A stretch of 64,000 nt of DNA from Aestuariivivens marinum (GTDB lineage: Bacteria > Bacteroidota > Bacteroidia > Flavobacteriales > Flavobacteriaceae): positions 62,001-126,000 of the forward strand of contig NZ_JAKMCR010000002.1 of NCBI RefSeq assembly GCF_022662175.1. The letters are read 5' to 3'. The notes under the pieces are model-generated. The model had not been told where the DNA came from and ran no database searches. It saw only the letters and a program-made list of their open reading frames with translations. This document shows, piece by piece, positions 19,961 through 28,516 of this stretch. Position 1 is the stretch's first letter. Each line of letters starts with the position of its first letter. The translations under genes and the position numbers were made by a program.

Positions 19961-21178
19961 TTAATTCTTATATCTAAGTTTTCCAGTTTCTATACTTATC
20001 GCTGTTTTAGCCAAAATAGTAAATACGAAAGCGCCCAACGCCCAAATGCCTAAGGTTACACCTATTTCAATACCCGTTGGCAAGTATTCAGCAATTTTTC
20101 CATAAGGTCCAGGAATAAAACCGGGTACAATTAAACCAAAACCCTTTTCTATCCATATAGCTATAAACAAAATAAAACAAGAAAAGAATAACACTTTAAA
20201 ATTATTACGCAATTTATGGAATGTTAATAAAACCGTAGCCAACACATTTAAAGGAATGGCCGTCCAAATCCAAGGTAAAAGAGCATCCTTACCGTGTAAT
20301 CCAAAAAATAGGTAATAGGCACTTTCACTATGATGTGTTGGAGCATAAAATTCTTTAAATAATTCAGAAATGAGCATGATAAGATTAATCTGAGCTGCTA
20401 CAGTAACTACCATAGCAATCTTCTTAATGGTTTTATCTTCAACCTTAAAAGAAGTGTAGGTACGTATTACAGCCAATACCAAAATAATTAGTGCTGGACC
20501 TGCAGCAAATGCGGATGCCAAAAAACGAGGTCCCAATAATGCATTGTTCCAAAACGGTCTGGCCTGTAATCCTTGATATAAAAATGCAGTCACTAAATGG
20601 ATAGCCACAGCCCAAAACACCGAGATAAATGCTCCAGGCACATAAACACTGGATTTAGATTCCTTACCTTGATAATGCCTAAACAAAATGTAAAATGGTA
20701 TGGTAATGTTTATAAACAAATATCCGTTAAGAACAATTACGTCCCAGGTTAGCATGGAGTTAGGAAAATTAAAAACCCCTATACCAGGTATCATATGCCA
20801 TAATACCGAAGGTCCTCCCATATCTGCAATAACAAATGCTAAGCACATTATTAATGCGGCCACAGCCAATCCCTCACCAATTAAAACTGCTTGCTTGAAG
20901 TCAATATCCTTAAGAACATAAGTAGGCATAACCAACATTACAGCCGCAGCTGCAACTCCAACCAAAAATGTAAAGTTTGAAATATACAAACCCCAACTTA
21001 CTCGATCTGTCATTCCAGTAACACTCAAACCATGCTCCAATTGAATGGAATAACAATACATCCCTATTAACATCATTAAGGTTAAAAAACCCATCCATAA
21101 ATGGTATTTTTTAGACCCGCGTGTAGTAACATCTAAACTATCCTTTACTAAACTTTTAAAAACTTTAAGTCTCCCCAT
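19961..21178 (-). CDS. NrfD/PsrC-family integral membrane quinol dehydrogenase subunit
   Basis: 405 residues with about 8-10 membrane helices, the layout of NrfD/PsrC proteins that bind quinone and hand electrons to an Fe/S partner. It follows that partner gene by 10 bp on the same strand and is the last gene of the nap operon. It replaces the NapC or NapH quinol-oxidising components, neither of which is present. Electron flow menaquinol, this protein, Fe/S protein, multiheme cytochromes, NapA is inferred from gene order. Confidence 0.9.
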   Translation of the reverse strand: MGRLKVFKSLVKDSLDVTTRGSKKYHLWMGFLTLMMLIGMYCYSIQLEHGLSVTGMTDRVSWGLYISNFTFLVGVAAAAVMLVMPTYVLKDIDFKQAVLIGEGLAVAALIMCLAFVIADMGGPSVLWHMIPGIGVFNFPNSMLTWDVIVLNGYLFINITIPFYILFRHYQGKESKSSVYVPGAFISVFWAVAIHLVTAFLYQGLQARPFWNNALLGPRFLASAFAAGPALIILVLAVIRTYTSFKVEDKTIKKIAMVVTVAAQINLIMLISELFKEFYAPTHHSESAYYLFFGLHGKDALLPWIWTAIPLNVLATVLLTFHKLRNNFKVLFFSCFILFIAIWIEKGFGLIVPGFIPGPYGKIAEYLPTGIEIGVTLGIWALGAFVFTILAKTAISIETGKLRYKN

Positions 21179-21188
21179 GATATGTATT

Positions 21189-22268
21189 TTAATCCATGAA
21201 ATACCAAAACTTAGGTTCAGTGCCCAAGTCCTCCTTTAATCTAAACACTTTCTTATTTTCAAGTACCCAACGTATTGTACTGTTAGGATCTAATAAATTA
21301 CCGAAAATTCGTGCTCCTGTAGGACAGGCTTCTACACAAGCTGGATTTTTACCAACTCTAGAACGTTGGACACAAAAAGTACATTTTTCCATAACACCCT
21401 TTTTACGCATGCGGTTTCCTAGATAATGCTGATTTTTGTTGATTTCTTCCTCGGGTACTTCGGGCTTACTCCAGTTAAATCGACGCCCATCGTAAGGGCA
21501 AGCCGCCATACAGTAACGGCAGCCCACACACCAATCGTAATCCACAACCACCAAACCATCATCCTCACGCCACGTAGCCTGTACTGGGCATACCTCCACA
21601 CAAGGTGGATTATCACAATGGAAACATTGGGTCCCCATATAAAAATGCCCTTCGGCAGGTACTTCATGATAATAATTATCGTCAGCTTCATTAAAGTTAA
21701 AGCCCTTTCCATCTTTCATTTCATGGATGCGTATATACTGCATTTGCGAATTTCTGTCCTGATTGTTCTCTTCAACACAGGCACTCACACAATCCATATA
21801 GCCCTGACATTTTGAAATATTGAAGGCATAGCCAAACAATACATCCTTTTCAGCGTTTTTAGACGACATGTTTAAGGTCTTTCCTGTGCGCAATTGGTAT
21901 GAACGCACCAAACGATCTACCGTGGCTTTCTTTTCATCATCACTCATCAATTTATAATTACCTTTAAACTGTTCTTCCCAGTCTATTTGCGCCTTTTCCT
22001 TACTTTCATCACCTGCTATAATGCTACATGAGGTACTTACCGCACCAGCCCCTATGGCCAAGCTTGCTGCTAACTGCTTAAAAGCTGTGCGTCTGCTCAT
22101 CTTTACGTCAAAAACTTGCTCAAAACCATCTTTGGTACGCTCATCCTTATTTGGTGTCGGATTATGCGAACCACAGCCATCCGATGATTTTCCACAGCCA
22201 CAGGATGTTCCATTTGGTTTGTTATTGCTTAGGTTTAATGAAAACCATTTCTTTTTGTTGCTACCCAT
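21189..22268 (-). CDS. Periplasmic four-cluster ferredoxin subunit (NrfC/DsrO type)
   Basis: 359 residues with four cysteine clusters typical of DMSO-reductase-family electron-transfer subunits: CQGYMDCVSAC, CFHCDNPPCVEVCP, CVGCRYCMAACP, and CTFCVQRSRVGKNPACVEACP. A twin-arginine motif (SRRTAFK, Arg59-Arg60) with a hydrophobic stretch indicates Tat export, but it sits behind an unusual N-terminal extension of about 57 residues with its own Cys/Gly-rich patch (CGCGKSSDGCG). It is the electron-transfer partner of the NrfD-type protein directly downstream. The extension could be cleaved, bind metal or act in maturation; this is unresolved. Confidence 0.92.
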   Translation of the reverse strand: MGSNKKKWFSLNLSNNKPNGTSCGCGKSSDGCGSHNPTPNKDERTKDGFEQVFDVKMSRRTAFKQLAASLAIGAGAVSTSCSIIAGDESKEKAQIDWEEQFKGNYKLMSDDEKKATVDRLVRSYQLRTGKTLNMSSKNAEKDVLFGYAFNISKCQGYMDCVSACVEENNQDRNSQMQYIRIHEMKDGKGFNFNEADDNYYHEVPAEGHFYMGTQCFHCDNPPCVEVCPVQATWREDDGLVVVDYDWCVGCRYCMAACPYDGRRFNWSKPEVPEEEINKNQHYLGNRMRKKGVMEKCTFCVQRSRVGKNPACVEACPTGARIFGNLLDPNSTIRWVLENKKVFRLKEDLGTEPKFWYFMD

Positions 22269-22287
22269 ACATTTATTTTTAGTAGAA

Positions 22288-22917
22288 CTATTCTCTTTCC
22301 TTTACTTTTTGCGTGTTAAAACGTACCGGCCAACGCGATTCAAAATGCGGTTGGTGCGGATTGTGGCAGTTTACACAGGTCATCGATAACCGAGGCGGTA
22401 CCCAACCACCAATACGCTTACCGTGTGCGCCACCTTTCCAATCTTCAAAAGGTTTTGAATGGCATTGACTGCACAATTGGTAACTTTTATTAAAATCTAT
22501 AGTGTTTCCCGTAATACTTATTAAATCGTTCATGTTATTGGTATTATGACAGGTCACACAGTTCATAGTATTGTCGTTAGCATGATCTAAATCGATATCC
22601 CAATGGGCCTTTTTAACATCATGACTTTGCATTTCGTACAATGGCTTGGTATGGCACTCTGTACAGGCATACGATTTTATCTGACTTTTACGTTCGGGTA
22701 TTAAAAACATATGTTCTCCTTCAGTAATTTGTATGGTTTTAATATCTCCTATATGGTCTTCAGATGATACTGTCACGCCCAGATAATGTTTGCTTTCTGC
22801 TTCTATTTTATCATTAATGCTATGGTATTCACCTTCCCCATGTTTACAGGAGGTAAGCACCATCATAAAAAACACAAAACCTAATATGATGTATAATCTT
22901 TTGTAAATATGTTTCAT
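22288..22917 (-). CDS. Tetraheme cytochrome c lipoprotein of the nap operon
   Basis: 209 residues with a lipoprotein signal (LTSC, Cys24) and four CXXCH sites: CTECH, CVTCH, CSQCH and CVNCH. The start overlaps the napB stop by ATGA, so translation is coupled. It shares spacing features with NapC/NrfH-like and NapM-like cytochromes but has no membrane helix besides the signal, so it is probably membrane-tethered by lipid. It probably relays electrons between the Fe/S-NrfD unit and NapB/NapA. Confidence 0.85.
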   Translation of the reverse strand: MKHIYKRLYIILGFVFFMMVLTSCKHGEGEYHSINDKIEAESKHYLGVTVSSEDHIGDIKTIQITEGEHMFLIPERKSQIKSYACTECHTKPLYEMQSHDVKKAHWDIDLDHANDNTMNCVTCHNTNNMNDLISITGNTIDFNKSYQLCSQCHSKPFEDWKGGAHGKRIGGWVPPRLSMTCVNCHNPHQPHFESRWPVRFNTQKVKERE

Positions 22918-23603
22918 TGTATTGATTGTCTTTTAAAAACACCTATATCAGTAGTTTCCTTATTGTTTAGGACATGGCATTGCCTACAGTTAATGCGTTC
23001 TGGATGAGTTACCCTAATTTCTTTTGGTGCACTTGGTCCGGCATGACAGGACAAACAGTTTTCATGCATTTCTATTTGATGTGGTATAACTGGGGGACTT
23101 CCCTGTAATGCATTATTTACCCCTACCTCTGGCACAGTAATTTTTGGAAAATTAGTACCCTTAAATAAAGTTTCTGTATGCTGTGGTACGTGGCATTGTC
23201 TACAATTCTCCATTTCGGGATGTGGTGTTACCGGGGCATAAGCATTAAATTTTTCTGTAAAACCCCCATTATGATGGCATTGCAAACAGGTATTTCCTCC
23301 CATACTAAGTTCATTTTTTACGGGATGCGGAATAGTAGGGGGTGCGCCATGGTAAGCCCTGTTTTTATAATAGGTTTTTAACGTACGTTCATGGTTTTTG
23401 TCTATTGGCATATTACTGTAATCCAAAGCGAACTCAGAACGTCGGAATACTCCAGTTTCAGAAGGAATTACAGGTGTTGAACTAGTGTTTTCCATAGGAA
23501 TATAAGCTTCTTCCCGTCCTGTTTGATAACTAAAACTCCATATTGTTATAAAAGCAATAAATAGAATAACAAATAGTGATATGATACCTAATCGCTTTCT
23601 CAT
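22914..23603 (-). CDS. napB: Tandemly duplicated NapB-type cytochrome c subunit (four hemes)
   Basis: 229 residues with an N-terminal membrane/signal helix. Normal NapB is a diheme electron donor to NapA, with a [G(A/S)PPxIPH..CLxCH....CRQCH] layout. Here that layout occurs twice: HGAPPTIPHP with CLQCH 106-110 and CRQCH 134-138, and QGSPPVIPHQ with CLSCH 183-187 and CRQCH 206-210. The protein thus looks like an internal NapB duplication carrying four hemes. It lies 3 bp after napA and overlaps the next cytochrome gene. Confidence 0.88.
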   Translation of the reverse strand: MRKRLGIISLFVILFIAFITIWSFSYQTGREEAYIPMENTSSTPVIPSETGVFRRSEFALDYSNMPIDKNHERTLKTYYKNRAYHGAPPTIPHPVKNELSMGGNTCLQCHHNGGFTEKFNAYAPVTPHPEMENCRQCHVPQHTETLFKGTNFPKITVPEVGVNNALQGSPPVIPHQIEMHENCLSCHAGPSAPKEIRVTHPERINCRQCHVLNNKETTDIGVFKRQSIQ

Positions 23604-23606
23604 AAC

Positions 23607-25934
23607 TTATGCTTTTTCAACTTTTACGGCACATTTTTTATAATCTGGCTCTTTAGAAATAGGACAGAATGAGTCTAACGTAATGTCATTAATAAGCATA
23701 TTTTCATCAAAAAACGGAACAAATACCTGCATTGGTGCAGGAACTCCTCTTTGGTTAATAGCTGCCGGCAGAACAATTTCTCCACGTCTGGTAGTTAATT
23801 TGACCATATCACCAGTTTTTATTTGCATACGCTTAGCATCATTTGGATTTAATTCTACATAACTATGCGGCATGGCCTTATGCAATACTGGTATTCTACG
23901 TGTCATTGACCCCGTATGCCAATGTTCAACCACACGGCCAGTATTTAACCAGAATGGATACTCATTATCCGGTTCCTCAGCAGCTGGCTCATAAGGGCGC
24001 TGCCATATTACGGCCTTACCATCTGGCTTACCATAAAAATGAAAATCTTCCCCGTTACTACAAGCAGGATCATATTGTGCATTAAAACGCCACTGTGTTG
24101 ATTTACCATCGACATAAGGCCACAAGACTCCCGATTCTTTTTTAAGAACTTCCAACGGAGCCATATTGTGTTTTTTATTGTCATGATGACGACGGTATTC
24201 ATTATATATTTCTTCTATATGAGTTTCTTTTTTGTAATAAAATTGTTTTTTGTAACCCAATCGCCTTGCGACTTCTATAAGTTGCCAGGTATCACTCATG
24301 GCCTCTCCCGGCGGCTCTACCATCTGTTCAAAGTACTGGGTTCTACGCTCAGAGTTACCATACATTCCCTCTCGTTCTACCCACATGGCTGATGGTAAAA
24401 TAACATCGGCAATATCGGTGGTTGGTGTCGGGTAAATGTCTGAAACTACTATAAAACGCCCCTCTTTTTTAGCACCATCCCTATAACGTTTCAATTTTGG
24501 CATAGTCACCATAGGATTAGTCACCTGTATCCACATAAAGCGAATATCACCCCTATCCAAGGCTCTAAACATTTCTACAGTATGATAGGTTGGTTTAGGG
24601 TCTATGTTTTCAACGGGAACATCCCATATTTTAGCAGCAAAATCCCGATGTTCTTTGTTCATCACTACACCATGTGGCAGCTTATGGGTTAGTGTACCCA
24701 CTTCCCTTACAGTACCACAGGCACTGGGCTGTCCCGTTAATGAAAACGGACTATTCCCTGGTGTAGAAATTTTTCCGGTTAATAAGTGAATGTTATATAC
24801 CAAATTATTTATCCAAGTACCGCGCGAATGTTGATTCATGCCCATACACCATAATGACATAATTTTTTTATTAGGATCACCGTAGTAAGCCGCCATATAT
24901 TTTATGTCTTTAGCAGATACTCCTGAAATTTTTTCAACTTTCTCAGGTGAGTAATCCGCTAAAAAGCTCTTGTATTCTTCAAAGCTTATTTTTTCAGGTT
25001 TATCTGTAAACTTATAGTTATCTTCCAAACCATAACCCATATTGGTCAACCCTTTACTAAAGTTACAGTGTTTTTCCACAAACGATTTGTTAACCCATCC
25101 ATTCTTAATAATCTCATAACAAATAGCATTGGCTACTGCCAAATCGGTTTGCGGTTTGAACAAAATAGATTTATCTGCTGCCATGCTGGTGCGGGTGGTA
25201 CGGGTAGCAAAATCTATAATTTTAACATCACGCTTTAAACGCTGATCCAGTAATCTTGAAAATAATACCGGGTGCATTTCGGCCATATTATTCCCCCACA
25301 ACACAAATACATCAGCGTGGTCGATATCTTCATAGCAGCCCATTGGTTCATCTATACCAAAGGAAGTTAAAAAGCCTGTCACCGCACTAGCCATGCACAG
25401 GCGGGCATTAGCCTCAACATTATTAGTGCCAATACAACCTTTAAACAATTTTGAAGCCACATAACCATCTGGAATAGTCCACTGACCAGATCCATAAATA
25501 GACACCGCATCTTTACCATGATTTATTATGGTATCCTTCATTTTTGAAGCGATCAAATCCAATGCCTCTTCCATTGAAGTTTCTACATAAGTTCCATTTT
25601 TCTTAACCAATGGCATGGTTAAACGATCTTTACCATACATGGCCATAACAGAATGATACCCCTTAACACAGCAAAGCCCTTTGTTTACTGATGAATTTGG
25701 GTCGCCCTTTACAGCAACAGCTTTACCATTTTCAATGCCTACCAAGACACCACAGCCAACGCCACAAAAACGGCAGGGTGCTTTTTTCCAATCTAAATTA
25801 CCGCCTTCAGGTAATCCTTCTTTTTGTTCGGATGCAAAGATGATACCTGGAAACATGCTAGCAGCAGCCGTCATTGCCGACATTACTGCCATTTTTTTAA
25901 TGAAACTTCTTCTACTGGTCAAAGAGGTGTACAT
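23607..25934 (-). CDS. napA: Periplasmic nitrate reductase catalytic subunit
   Basis: 775-residue molybdopterin enzyme reducing nitrate to nitrite in the periplasm. A Tat signal is visible (SRRSFIKK, residues 7-14). The [4Fe-4S] ligands are Cys54, Cys57, Cys61 and one of Cys88/89 (CRFCGVGC...LCCVKGY). Molybdenum is expected to be bound by Cys180 in NARLCMASAV, at nearly the same number as in known NapA. The C-terminal cofactor-binding barrel ends with a run including MQIKTGDMV. napD, the Tat-signal chaperone, is 3 bp upstream and napB 3 bp downstream. Confidence 0.97.
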   Translation of the reverse strand: MYTSLTSRRSFIKKMAVMSAMTAAASMFPGIIFASEQKEGLPEGGNLDWKKAPCRFCGVGCGVLVGIENGKAVAVKGDPNSSVNKGLCCVKGYHSVMAMYGKDRLTMPLVKKNGTYVETSMEEALDLIASKMKDTIINHGKDAVSIYGSGQWTIPDGYVASKLFKGCIGTNNVEANARLCMASAVTGFLTSFGIDEPMGCYEDIDHADVFVLWGNNMAEMHPVLFSRLLDQRLKRDVKIIDFATRTTRTSMAADKSILFKPQTDLAVANAICYEIIKNGWVNKSFVEKHCNFSKGLTNMGYGLEDNYKFTDKPEKISFEEYKSFLADYSPEKVEKISGVSAKDIKYMAAYYGDPNKKIMSLWCMGMNQHSRGTWINNLVYNIHLLTGKISTPGNSPFSLTGQPSACGTVREVGTLTHKLPHGVVMNKEHRDFAAKIWDVPVENIDPKPTYHTVEMFRALDRGDIRFMWIQVTNPMVTMPKLKRYRDGAKKEGRFIVVSDIYPTPTTDIADVILPSAMWVEREGMYGNSERRTQYFEQMVEPPGEAMSDTWQLIEVARRLGYKKQFYYKKETHIEEIYNEYRRHHDNKKHNMAPLEVLKKESGVLWPYVDGKSTQWRFNAQYDPACSNGEDFHFYGKPDGKAVIWQRPYEPAAEEPDNEYPFWLNTGRVVEHWHTGSMTRRIPVLHKAMPHSYVELNPNDAKRMQIKTGDMVKLTTRRGEIVLPAAINQRGVPAPMQVFVPFFDENMLINDITLDSFCPISKEPDYKKCAVKVEKA

Positions 25935-25937
25935 ATT

Positions 25938-26177
25938 TTATTTGTTTTTTGGTGTATTAAATCCTGATACCATAGCTAGTAACTTTAAACTATCTATGGC
26001 TTCAATTTGTTCTTTTAAAATTTCGTCTTGAATTTTACCTTCTGTATCTGTTACTACTATTAGAAGATCTTTATTTTCGGCAGGGATAACTTCACAGTTT
26101 TCCAACGAAGACAAGGCTTCAATAAGCTCTTGTTTTTTACCTTCATGCGAATGTGCTAGATAACTTTTAATGGGCAT
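25938..26177 (-). CDS. napD: Nitrate reductase maturation chaperone NapD
   Basis: 79-residue ferredoxin-fold chaperone that binds the NapA twin-arginine signal peptide and delays its export until the cofactor is inserted. The sequence (YLAHSHEG, LSSLENCEVIPAE, LLIVVTDTEGK, SLKLLAMVSGFN) has the NapD layout of two beta-alpha-beta units. It is the first gene of the nap operon, with a near-ideal CRP/FNR-type promoter upstream. Confidence 0.9.
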   Translation of the reverse strand: MPIKSYLAHSHEGKKQELIEALSSLENCEVIPAENKDLLIVVTDTEGKIQDEILKEQIEAIDSLKLLAMVSGFNTPKNK

Positions 26178-26199
26178 TTAATTTTATTTTAAATTAAGA

Positions 26200-26242
26200 C
26201 AAAAATATCTTTTTATAAAATTTAAGAATATGACATTTATCA
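26200..26242 (-). promoter_or_regulatory. CRP/FNR-type promoter of the nap operon
   Basis: Minus strand: box TGATAAATGTCA (26231-26242), 23 bp, then TATTTTTG (26200-26207), a full match to the TAnnTTTG -7 element. Transcription should start near 26195, about 18 bp before the napD ATG. It is one of the two best examples of the architecture. Confidence 0.82.
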
Positions 26243-26377
26243 GTAAAATAAACTTATATAAAATTACTAAGATTATAGAAAAAGATTGTCTTTGCAAAAC
26301 ATACATTTATTTAAACCATAAAATTAGCAGTGTCTCTTACATTAAATATTACCAATAATCAAACACACTTACATATC

Positions 26378-26420
26378 TGATTTATATCATTGTTGATCTT
26401 GGTTCAATAAAATAACTTTA
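26378..26420 (+). promoter_or_regulatory. CRP/FNR-type promoter of ldhA
   Basis: Box TGATTTATATCA (26378-26389), 23 bp, then TAACTTTA (26413-26420, one mismatch to TAnnTTTG). Predicted transcription start near 26425, leaving about 135 bp before the ldhA ATG. Confidence 0.78.
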
Positions 26421-26426
26421 TCTGTA

Positions 26427-26564
26427 ATGCGCAAAGATTATCAAGACATAAAACTATTATTTAAACATCAAAAAAAATCAATAAGTGCTTACAGAATTAG
26501 CCTTTGTACATCAATCCAACAAACAAAGGATGGAGAAATTATCTATAAATATCAATTGAAATGA
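26427..26564 (+). CDS. Possible 45-residue leader peptide overlapping ldhA
   Basis: An ATG at the predicted transcription start opens a 45-codon frame whose TGA overlaps the ldhA ATG in an ATGA arrangement. The peptide is Lys/Gln-rich (MRKDYQDIKLLFKHQ...) with no recognised family. If translated it would be nearly leaderless and would couple translation into ldhA. It may equally be chance in an AT-rich leader. Confidence 0.3.
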   Translation: MRKDYQDIKLLFKHQKKSISAYRISLCTSIQQTKDGEIIYKYQLK

Positions 26565-27565
26565 AAATCCTCAATTACAGCACTAAAGCATTTGAAGTTC
26601 CTTATTTGGAAAAAGCCAATAATAGAAAACACAAACTCACTTTCATTGATGATGCATTAACTACAGATACAGCAATGAAAGCCATAGGTTACCAAGCCGT
26701 TTCTTTATTTGCTTCGGATAATGCTTCTAATATAGTTTTAGAAAAACTCAAGGATTTTGGCATAAAATACATTACACTTAGATCGGTTGGTTATGACAAT
26801 GTTAACCTGTCTACTGCATATAAACTAAACTTAAAGGTGGCCAATGTTCCTTCCTTTTCACCCAATGCTATTGCTGAACATGCCGTTACGCTCTTATTGG
26901 CATTAAATAGAAAATTAATTCTTTCCAATGAACGAGTAAAAAAATTTAATTTTGATTTAAACAATTTAACGGGTTTCGATTTAAACAATAAAATGGTTGG
27001 CATAATAGGTACTGGTAAAATAGGTTCTGTTATGACCAAAATTATGCATGGTTTTGGCTGTAACTTATTAGGTTTTGATGCTGCTCCCAATACGTCATTA
27101 ACAAGTCAATATCATTTAAAATACGTTTCACTTGAAACATTGTGCAAAGCATCTGATATCATCTCTATCCATTTGCCCTTAAACACAGATACACATCATC
27201 TAATTGATAAAAAAATTATTAGTTTAATGAAGCCAAATTGTATAATTATAAATACGGCAAGAGGGGCTATCATTAATACTTTAGATGTTATTGAGGCATT
27301 GGTAAACAAAAATATCTCAGGATTGGGCATGGATGTTTATGAGCACGAAAGGAAAGTATTTTTTAAAGATAGTTCTTTAGATATTCCAAAAGACGACTTG
27401 CTCATAAAATTAAACGCCCTACCCCATGTTCTTCTTTCCGGACATCAGGCTTTTTTAACAGATGAAGCCCTTAACAATATAGCAGAAACTACCATTTATA
27501 ATTTGGATTGTTGGAGCAACAATATATCCTCTGAAAATGAGCTCACTTATAATTTAATAGAGTAA
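26561..27565 (+). CDS. ldhA: D-lactate dehydrogenase-type 2-hydroxyacid dehydrogenase
   Basis: 334-residue NAD-dependent D-isomer 2-hydroxyacid dehydrogenase, most like fermentative D-lactate dehydrogenases (pyruvate to D-lactate, regenerating NAD+). The Rossmann motif is GIIGTGKIG. The catalytic residues are the Arg of NTARGAI, the Glu in the MDVYEHE region and the His of LLSGHQAF. The insert after the Glu loop (VFFKDSSLDI) is typical of the D-LDH branch. Control by a CRP/FNR-type box makes sense for a low-oxygen fermentative enzyme; substrate specificity is inferred. Confidence 0.9.
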   Translation: MKILNYSTKAFEVPYLEKANNRKHKLTFIDDALTTDTAMKAIGYQAVSLFASDNASNIVLEKLKDFGIKYITLRSVGYDNVNLSTAYKLNLKVANVPSFSPNAIAEHAVTLLLALNRKLILSNERVKKFNFDLNNLTGFDLNNKMVGIIGTGKIGSVMTKIMHGFGCNLLGFDAAPNTSLTSQYHLKYVSLETLCKASDIISIHLPLNTDTHHLIDKKIISLMKPNCIIINTARGAIINTLDVIEALVNKNISGLGMDVYEHERKVFFKDSSLDIPKDDLLIKLNALPHVLLSGHQAFLTDEALNNIAETTIYNLDCWSNNISSENELTYNLIE

Positions 27566-27599
27566 ACATAATAATAAAAACTTCTTAAGGACTAAAACC

Positions 27600-28007
27600 T
27601 TACAAGGCTTTATTGAGATAATAATTTATAATATCTGCAGTTGAAACAATACCCACCAACTTATCATCTTCTAGAATAGGGACAGCATGATAGTATTGTG
27701 TAGATAAAACTTTTGCTACATCCTCTACACTTGACTTGGTTGTTAGATAAAATGGTTTTTGTGTCATAATATCCTTTACTTTTAGCTTTTTATAAACTTC
27801 GTGATCGTCATTCATTCCTGCTCCTACAATATTATACATGAAATCTACCAAACTAACCATACCAACTAATCTTTCATTTTCCAAAACAGGTATGTGGTGA
27901 TGCCATTTTTTTTTCTCGTAAATATGCTTGACGTCCAAAAGGTTTTGTTCCGGGGAAACAAAAACCACTTTTTTAGTCATTACTGGTATTATAGAATTGG
28001 ATTTCAT
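27600..28007 (-). CDS. Tandem CBS-domain protein
   Basis: 135 residues made only of two CBS domains (about 8-65 and 75-132), each with the VGMVSLVDF or VGIVSTADI strand-helix ending that closes a nucleotide-binding Bateman module. Stand-alone CBS pairs sense AMP/ATP or S-adenosyl compounds and act on partners; the partner is not evident. It is transcribed divergently from the next gene from a shared CRP/FNR-type site, which suggests an energy-sensing role in the same response. Confidence 0.88.
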   Translation of the reverse strand: MKSNSIIPVMTKKVVFVSPEQNLLDVKHIYEKKKWHHHIPVLENERLVGMVSLVDFMYNIVGAGMNDDHEVYKKLKVKDIMTQKPFYLTTKSSVEDVAKVLSTQYYHAVPILEDDKLVGIVSTADIINYYLNKAL

Positions 28008-28041
28008 CTGTTTGTATTTAATATTTCCGTGGTTAACAACT

Positions 28042-28115
28042 TAAAATTAAAACATTAGACTCCTTCCTAAAATGATTAAAATCATATTAAATGATCTTAT
28101 TTGTTAATACATTTA
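28042..28115. promoter_or_regulatory. Bidirectional CRP/FNR-type promoter
   Basis: One central palindrome, TGATTAAAATCA (28073-28084), has a -7-like element 23 bp away on each side: TAATTTTA (28042-28049) on the minus strand for the CBS gene, and TACATTTA (28108-28115) on the plus strand for the gene at 28144. The start codons lie 66 and 60 bp from the box. Confidence 0.75.
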
Positions 28116-28143
28116 GTATTGATAAAAATTAAACCATAAACTC

Positions 28144-28515
28144 ATGAAAACTAAAACAATAATAGAGTTGCTCACCCTAAGTTCCAGCATTTATGTTTTA
28201 GCAAGAGACACCAAACTTTTGGATAGAATAAATGAACTATCAGAAAAAGGAAAAGATAATATTAATAAAGCCATGGCCGAATCAAGATTAGACGAAAATG
28301 GTAACGAACTAGAGTTCTTGGATAAGGTTATTTTAAAAACAAATGAGCTCAAAGAAGAACTCTATGAAAAAATAGAAGGATTGATCGTCAAATTTTATAA
28401 AAAAATAAACGTGGCCCATGCCGATGACATCAAGTCATTACATGAGAAAATTGAAAAACTGGATAATACTGTTGCCTTATTGGAGGCCAGACTCAATAAA
28501 TTGGAAACTAAATAA
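28144..28515 (+). CDS. Small helical protein, phasin-like
   Basis: 123 residues, nearly all helical, with a C-terminal heptad pattern (LHEKIEKLDNTVALLEARLNKLE) predicting a coiled coil. The composition resembles phasins and other small coiled-coil proteins; no family is confidently recognised. It is followed 1 bp later by the UbiB-type gene, so the two form one transcript from the bidirectional promoter. Confidence 0.75.
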   Translation: MKTKTIIELLTLSSSIYVLARDTKLLDRINELSEKGKDNINKAMAESRLDENGNELEFLDKVILKTNELKEELYEKIEGLIVKFYKKINVAHADDIKSLHEKIEKLDNTVALLEARLNKLETK

Positions 28516-28516
28516 T

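Larger units (their letters stand above)
26178..26560. other. Divergent control region between napD and ldhA
   Basis: 383 bp holding two separate CRP/FNR-type promoters pointing outwards (26200-26242 to napD; 26378-26420 to ldhA) and a possible 45-codon frame in front of ldhA. A second, looser inverted sequence (TTGATC...TTCAA near 26393) lies just beyond the ldhA box. Confidence 0.7.

Noticed and set aside
26393-26408. Second inverted sequence (TTGATC...TTCAA) near the ldhA box
   Set aside because: Half-site distance is wrong for the box consensus and no -7 element follows at 23 bp.
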